Assembly (NCBI GenBank): GCA_034096865.1
Contig: JAWQFJ010001862.1
Location: forward strand, 1-10,000
Length of the DNA stretch: 10,000 bases
Source of the DNA: Theodoxus fluviatilis
Lineage: Eukaryota > Mollusca > Gastropoda > Cycloneritida > Neritidae
Reading direction: 5' to 3'
The position numbers and the translations under genes are program-made. Shown in pieces: positions 6,598 to 10,000 of the stretch (the stretch's first letter is position 1; each line of letters begins with the position of its first letter). The notes below the pieces were generated by a model that was not told the DNA's origin, did not search any database, and saw nothing but the letters and a program-made list of their open reading frames with translations.

Positions 6598-7293
6598 AGA
6601 AATTAAGTAGCCCGTTGACCAAGGGATATAAGTGTGCGGTTTGAGCATCCACCAATGGATGGAAAGTTGCGTTATAAAAAAAGAATATCTTTACCTTACC
6701 TTTACCTATTTTTGTCCTCAATGATTTGAAAATTTACGAATGACATTATTGTGTTTCTCGTGCTGTTTGTGTTAGGGAATCCGCGTCTGTGCGGTTCTGG
6801 TATTTAAGACCAAGATAGTTTGTGGGAAATCAGAAGGCTTCTCAAATTTGCACAGAAGGTTATCTGTGATGCATACTTCGCCTGGTATTGGCCATTCTAG
6901 TCCACTAGAGACTTCACTACTGACTCGGGTTCACAGAATGGGTATTGGCATCCTGGGTGCCCGATGGCACGGGGAGGAGTTCTCTGTCATGAGTCAAGTC
7001 TTTTCTTCCTGGAAGTCGTGGTGGCTTAGCCACACTAGTTCAGTGGTTTGTTCGTCGCTGGACTTTTTGCCTCTTTCTTTTATACTGTATTAATTTCATC
7101 CACGCGTTTTACGTCATACGCGTCGTCTTGTCAGTTTATATTGTTATAGTCTTGTTCGGAACGAGTGTAGACTGTATGGCAAACTAGGTGTTCTGTTTGG
7201 GTTTTGGTCATTTTAGATCCGTAGGTTTTTTAATATCAATTCTACAAGGGTTACTGTCTACACGTTCATACCTATTTTCATAGTTTGTTTGAT
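6598..7293. other. Non-coding stretch, no gene recognised
   Basis: A short CTTTACC/CTTACC run lies near 6689-6707. A plus-strand frame at 6848-7093 has no recognisable content. Nothing else is seen. Confidence 0.5.
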
Positions 7294-7377
7294 TGTGTGT
7301 GTGTGTGTGCATGCGTGTGTGTGTGTGTGCATGCGTGTGTGTGTGTGTGTGTGTGTGTTGTTGTTGTTGTTGTTGTG
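7294..7377. repeat. (GT)n then (TTG)n compound microsatellite
   Basis: The GT run is broken twice by GCATGC, and then about six TTG units follow. The two GCATGC interruptions are 20 bp apart, which suggests local duplication of a variant block. Confidence 0.95.
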
Positions 7378-8401
7378 AGTTTTTTTGGGGGAGGGGTGTG
7401 TGTTTGGTCTCCGATTAACAACGCCTACTGACTACACGTTCTAGATTAACATATCTTTTTTGGACTGAACGTGCTGACCGGGTTCTCTTCTATTTGAGGG
7501 GTTTTTACGCTGTGTGAAAACTTGTGTGTCGTCTCTGATAGACAACGGTGTACTGTGGTGCGGTGTTGTTGGGAAGTGAGAGACTGCACCGTTTTTTAAA
7601 CTCTCTTTTCGATTTTTTTCTCTCATTTAACAAGTTCTTTGAGTTTCAACCTGCCAGTGGTTGCTTTCGTATATGTGTCATGTTGATATTGGGATTTTTG
7701 CATCAGCAAGCTCTGTTTTGTAATGTGGGGCCAGCATGCAGTGACTATAGTTGGCTTTGTGTAGTTTTGATTTGGTGATTTGAGTATTTGCCCATACATG
7801 TGTAATAGGGTGGTGAGATTCGTCTAGATCAGGGTTACGTGGCGTAGTCTTGACTGGCCGAGTGCTGTGAATTGTTGCATGGCTGGGCGCAGGCTGGAGC
7901 TATAGAGAGGCTGACTTCTCTCTCTACTCCATTTAGCAGGACAAACCCCGGTTCTTCCAACCATCTGTTTATTCTTGACAGGCAAAGGCTTGGAGACCGA
8001 GGGAGTCTGCCAGCCAGGCACGTCCGCTCTCCTCCACTCTCCCATGCGGTCTCCCCCTATCCAAACACATCTTGTCCCCTAAGCATGCATGGAGCCCCGC
8101 TCTATCACAATAACAACACGTGACCCCCTCAAAGTTGGTCCCAGCTGGAAGGCTGGTATCTAACCAAAGTACTATATTCTAATTAAAATCAACAGAACAA
8201 TGGTGGAGGAAGTTTATGTGGTGACGGCCTGAGAGCCAGCGACCGGACCCGGAGGTCTGATCCCTAAAGATAAGGGAGGCCGACCCACAGCCTGCACAGC
8301 TGCAACTCTGGTAAGCATTGTCGATCTTTACATGGAGAGGGGTCAAAAGCTAAGGGGAAATTCAGCCAGCTGGGGCCAGGAAGGAAGCGTACAGGATAAA
8401 C
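7378..8401. other. Non-coding stretch, no gene recognised
   Basis: It is T-rich to about 7800 and more GC-rich afterwards. Open frames at 7548-7778 and 7872-8123 (plus) and 7824-8045 (minus) overlap or lack family features. The segment 8195-8310, ending in CTG then GTAAGC, looks superficially like an exon with a splice donor, but its coding frame closes after 10 codons. It is therefore left unannotated. Confidence 0.5.
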
Positions 8402-8410
8402 AGAGAGAGA

Positions 8411-8487
<77 letters not shown>
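8402..8487. repeat. (GA)n microsatellite with GATA interruptions
   Basis: About 86 bp of AG/GA with a GATAGATAGATA block near 8413-8425 and one AAA interruption. The minus-strand Ser-Leu frame across it (8362-8550) is not a gene. Confidence 0.97.
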
Positions 8488-8490
<3 letters not shown>

Positions 8491-9760
8491 TATCCTACAT
8501 CTCCGCGTGACCTTTCCGAACATCGTCCTCGATGTACAGTGAACAAACACAATTTGACATGAACAATTACGTTAACCCAGCATTGGTTATTCAACTTGTA
8601 ACGAGCTTAATCATTCAACAAGTTAGAAATATGGCCAACATGGTACACAACATGAAAGCTTACTTGTGCTTATCAGACTAGGAGTGGCCTGGGGCCTTTC
8701 GACTCTAGCTGAGCGATGCATCAAGCCCGTAATGCTAACCCGGCATTACCAATATATAACTCAATGGACTTGCACCATTAGAGGATATCGCATTATATTA
8801 AGTACAAAGACGTATTCAAGGCGTGATCACGTCACACAAATGAAACTTTGGGTGGTATTTGACCTTCACCACAAAGATCATTTAACCAGGAGTGGACATA
8901 AAACAGCACTACACAGTCCGACGCATGCTACACTAACATGGGAACAGCACTAATGAAACCTTGGGTGGTATTTGACTTTGAACCACAAGGATCATTTTGT
9001 CCCTCACGAACAATGAAACAAAATTACAAATGCCACACTTACAGAATAACATCACAATCGAGGAACAAGATATTAATTTGTCTCAAACTCTTCGTTCTTT
9101 CTTTCCTGTTCATAAGAACTACATGAGTAGAAGGAAAGTAATGCTCGTCCATTAAGTTACCGAACATATGTAGGGACCATGACAGCCACCCGTCTTACAA
9201 ATCGAAATTGATGCGCTCACTGATCTAACTCTCAAGACTGCTAGAGTACATGTACTTTTCTTATACATTAGAGACTATATAGTTGATCTACGAAGCTAGA
9301 TATTCCCTCCTCGCTATTTCTGGCCGACACATAAAAGAACCAACAACAGAACTAGACATAATTATACCTAAACTCTCTGTTCCGTGGAAACTACCATCAT
9401 AAAAGCATGCACACAATAAAACGTAGTCAAAGTATTTGGTAATCAAACTCAAAATTGTAAAATGAAGTTTCAGAAGAACCCTCTTCGTCACTAGCTACAA
9501 CTATGATATAGATTAAAACAACAGTTCATGCAAAGAATACTCACAGCCATGCATATACAAGGAATATAATGGTGACCTTACCAGGCGGGTAGGATAAAAA
9601 GCAATACACACACGTACTAGGTATACCCCATGAATAGAATGACATGCATGTCCAGTCCGGAAGTTCAATTTCAGCAACAACACGAGAACACTAGGAAAAT
9701 TCTACCATCTCTCCTTGGCTATAACTGCTTGAAATGTCATTTACACATACGGCAATTCAT
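8488..9760. other. AT-rich non-coding stretch, no gene recognised
   Basis: Open frames at 8666-8953, 8938-9126 (plus) and 9288-9491 (minus) show no family resemblance. The first two run through a diverged direct repeat (8839-8997), which explains their shared WVVFD residues. Below 9761 the L4 similarity stops abruptly. Confidence 0.5.
8839..8997. repeat. Diverged direct repeat, 113-bp offset
   Basis: AATGAAACTTTGGGTGGTA (from 8839) recurs as AATGAAACCTTGGGTGGTA (from 8952). The similarity continues about 45 bp through CCACAAAGATCATTT/CCACAAGGATCATTT, with small indels. The remainder of the 113-bp period is not clearly alike. It may be a remnant of a tandem array or of a dispersed element. 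Confidence 0.75.
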
Positions 9761-10000
9761 GTCCACCTTGTGGCCCTTGGCCAAGACCAGAGAGGTGACG
9801 CCAGAGGCCGCCATGGCAGAGCACAGGGCGTATCGTTGCTAGTTGAGGTTGATGCAGCGGTGCCAGCGACGCCAGGTCTTGGTGAGGGCAAACATGCAAC
9901 CTCCACGGCGCATGTTGCTGAAGGCACCCTGGCCGAATCGGTGTGTACCGCCACCACGCACACGAGGGATGTGGACCACGGCACGTCCTGTGCCCCAGGA
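9761..10000 (-). pseudogene. RPL4: Ribosomal protein L4 (uL4) fragment with in-frame stop
   Basis: L4/uL4 is a core protein of the large cytosolic ribosomal subunit whose internal loop lines the exit tunnel. The frame read from 10000 downward gives [20 protein letters not shown], then a GQGAF..RRGG stretch and KTWRRWHR. These are hallmark residues of the eukaryotic L4 loop region, near human residues 85-165. After 53 codons there is TAG at 9841-9839, where the family has Gln, and L4-like sequence continues in frame (QRYALCSAMAASG.., then LVLAKGHKVD) to 9761. Similarity then ends, either by truncation or at an exon edge; GTATGT lies about 13 bases on. There is no frameshift. Several conserved residues are altered (Arg to Cys twice, Pro to Leu, Ser to Phe). 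A pseudogene is the best reading. The upstream part lies outside the window, so processed versus duplicated origin cannot be decided. Confidence 0.88.

Noticed and set aside
6103..6721. Minus-strand ORFs of 181, 196 and 98 codons with a repeated protein
   Set aside because: They arise because a stop-free 46-bp unit rotates through all three frames; there is no evidence of a gene.
7851..7960. TGGCCGAGTG, a tRNA Leu/Ser-like A box
   Set aside because: No B box at a suitable distance downstream and no pairing stems.
8195..8316. Exon-like segment ending in a GTAAGC donor
   Set aside because: The ATG frame inside it ends after 10 codons (MVEEVYVVTA) and no other signal supports a gene; a non-coding exon cannot be excluded.
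8137..8380. Possible inverted repeat CCAGCTGG..CCAGCTGGGG
   Set aside because: Only about 11 bases match and the extension fails; CCAGCTGG is itself palindromic and expected by chance.

Overview
The window looks like non-coding, repeat-rich nuclear DNA of a marine invertebrate, most likely a mollusc (gastropod or bivalve). This rests on the abundant GA, GT, CAAC and ACGG microsatellites, several TE-like arrays, the lack of long ORFs, and a decayed piece of an animal-type ribosomal protein gene. The taxonomic call is an inference from repeat style, not from a marker gene. No intact gene is supported. Most ORFs of 60-210 codons either run through simple repeats, lie antisense to each other, or cross transposon borders.

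Layout. 1-1557: no recognisable gene; one imperfect inverted repeat around 472-616. 1558-2460: AT-rich and featureless apart from a short GA/GTGA tract. 2461-2599: a CCAA (GTTG) microsatellite with a repeat-like flank, then four 18-bp units. 2802-3614: a complete 813-bp DNA transposon with long terminal inverted repeats (TIRs) and a perfect 9-bp target-site duplication (TSD); it carries a 96-codon exon-like ORF on the minus strand. 3720-4440: a continuous tract of simple sequence that changes from purine-rich/GA to GT/GC and then to pentanucleotides. 5078-5970: an element with the architecture of a non-autonomous Helentron (HINE/pearl/DINE-1 type): subterminal inverted repeats, ACGG microsatellite, degenerate ~160-bp internal repeats and a hairpin. 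It holds 20 exact nuclear-receptor half-sites (AGGTCA/TGACCT). 5976-6075: short ~41-bp repeats. 6184-6597: a very regular minisatellite, 9 copies of exactly 46 bp. 6598-9760: mostly unremarkable, with a GT/TTG tract, a long GA tract and one diverged 113-bp-offset repeat. 9761-10000: a minus-strand fragment of ribosomal protein L4 (uL4) with an in-frame stop and mostly transition-type substitutions, read as a pseudogene that continues beyond the window.

No genes act together here. The interest lies in the two structurally complete transposons, the regulatory potential of the half-site-rich one, and the tandem arrays.
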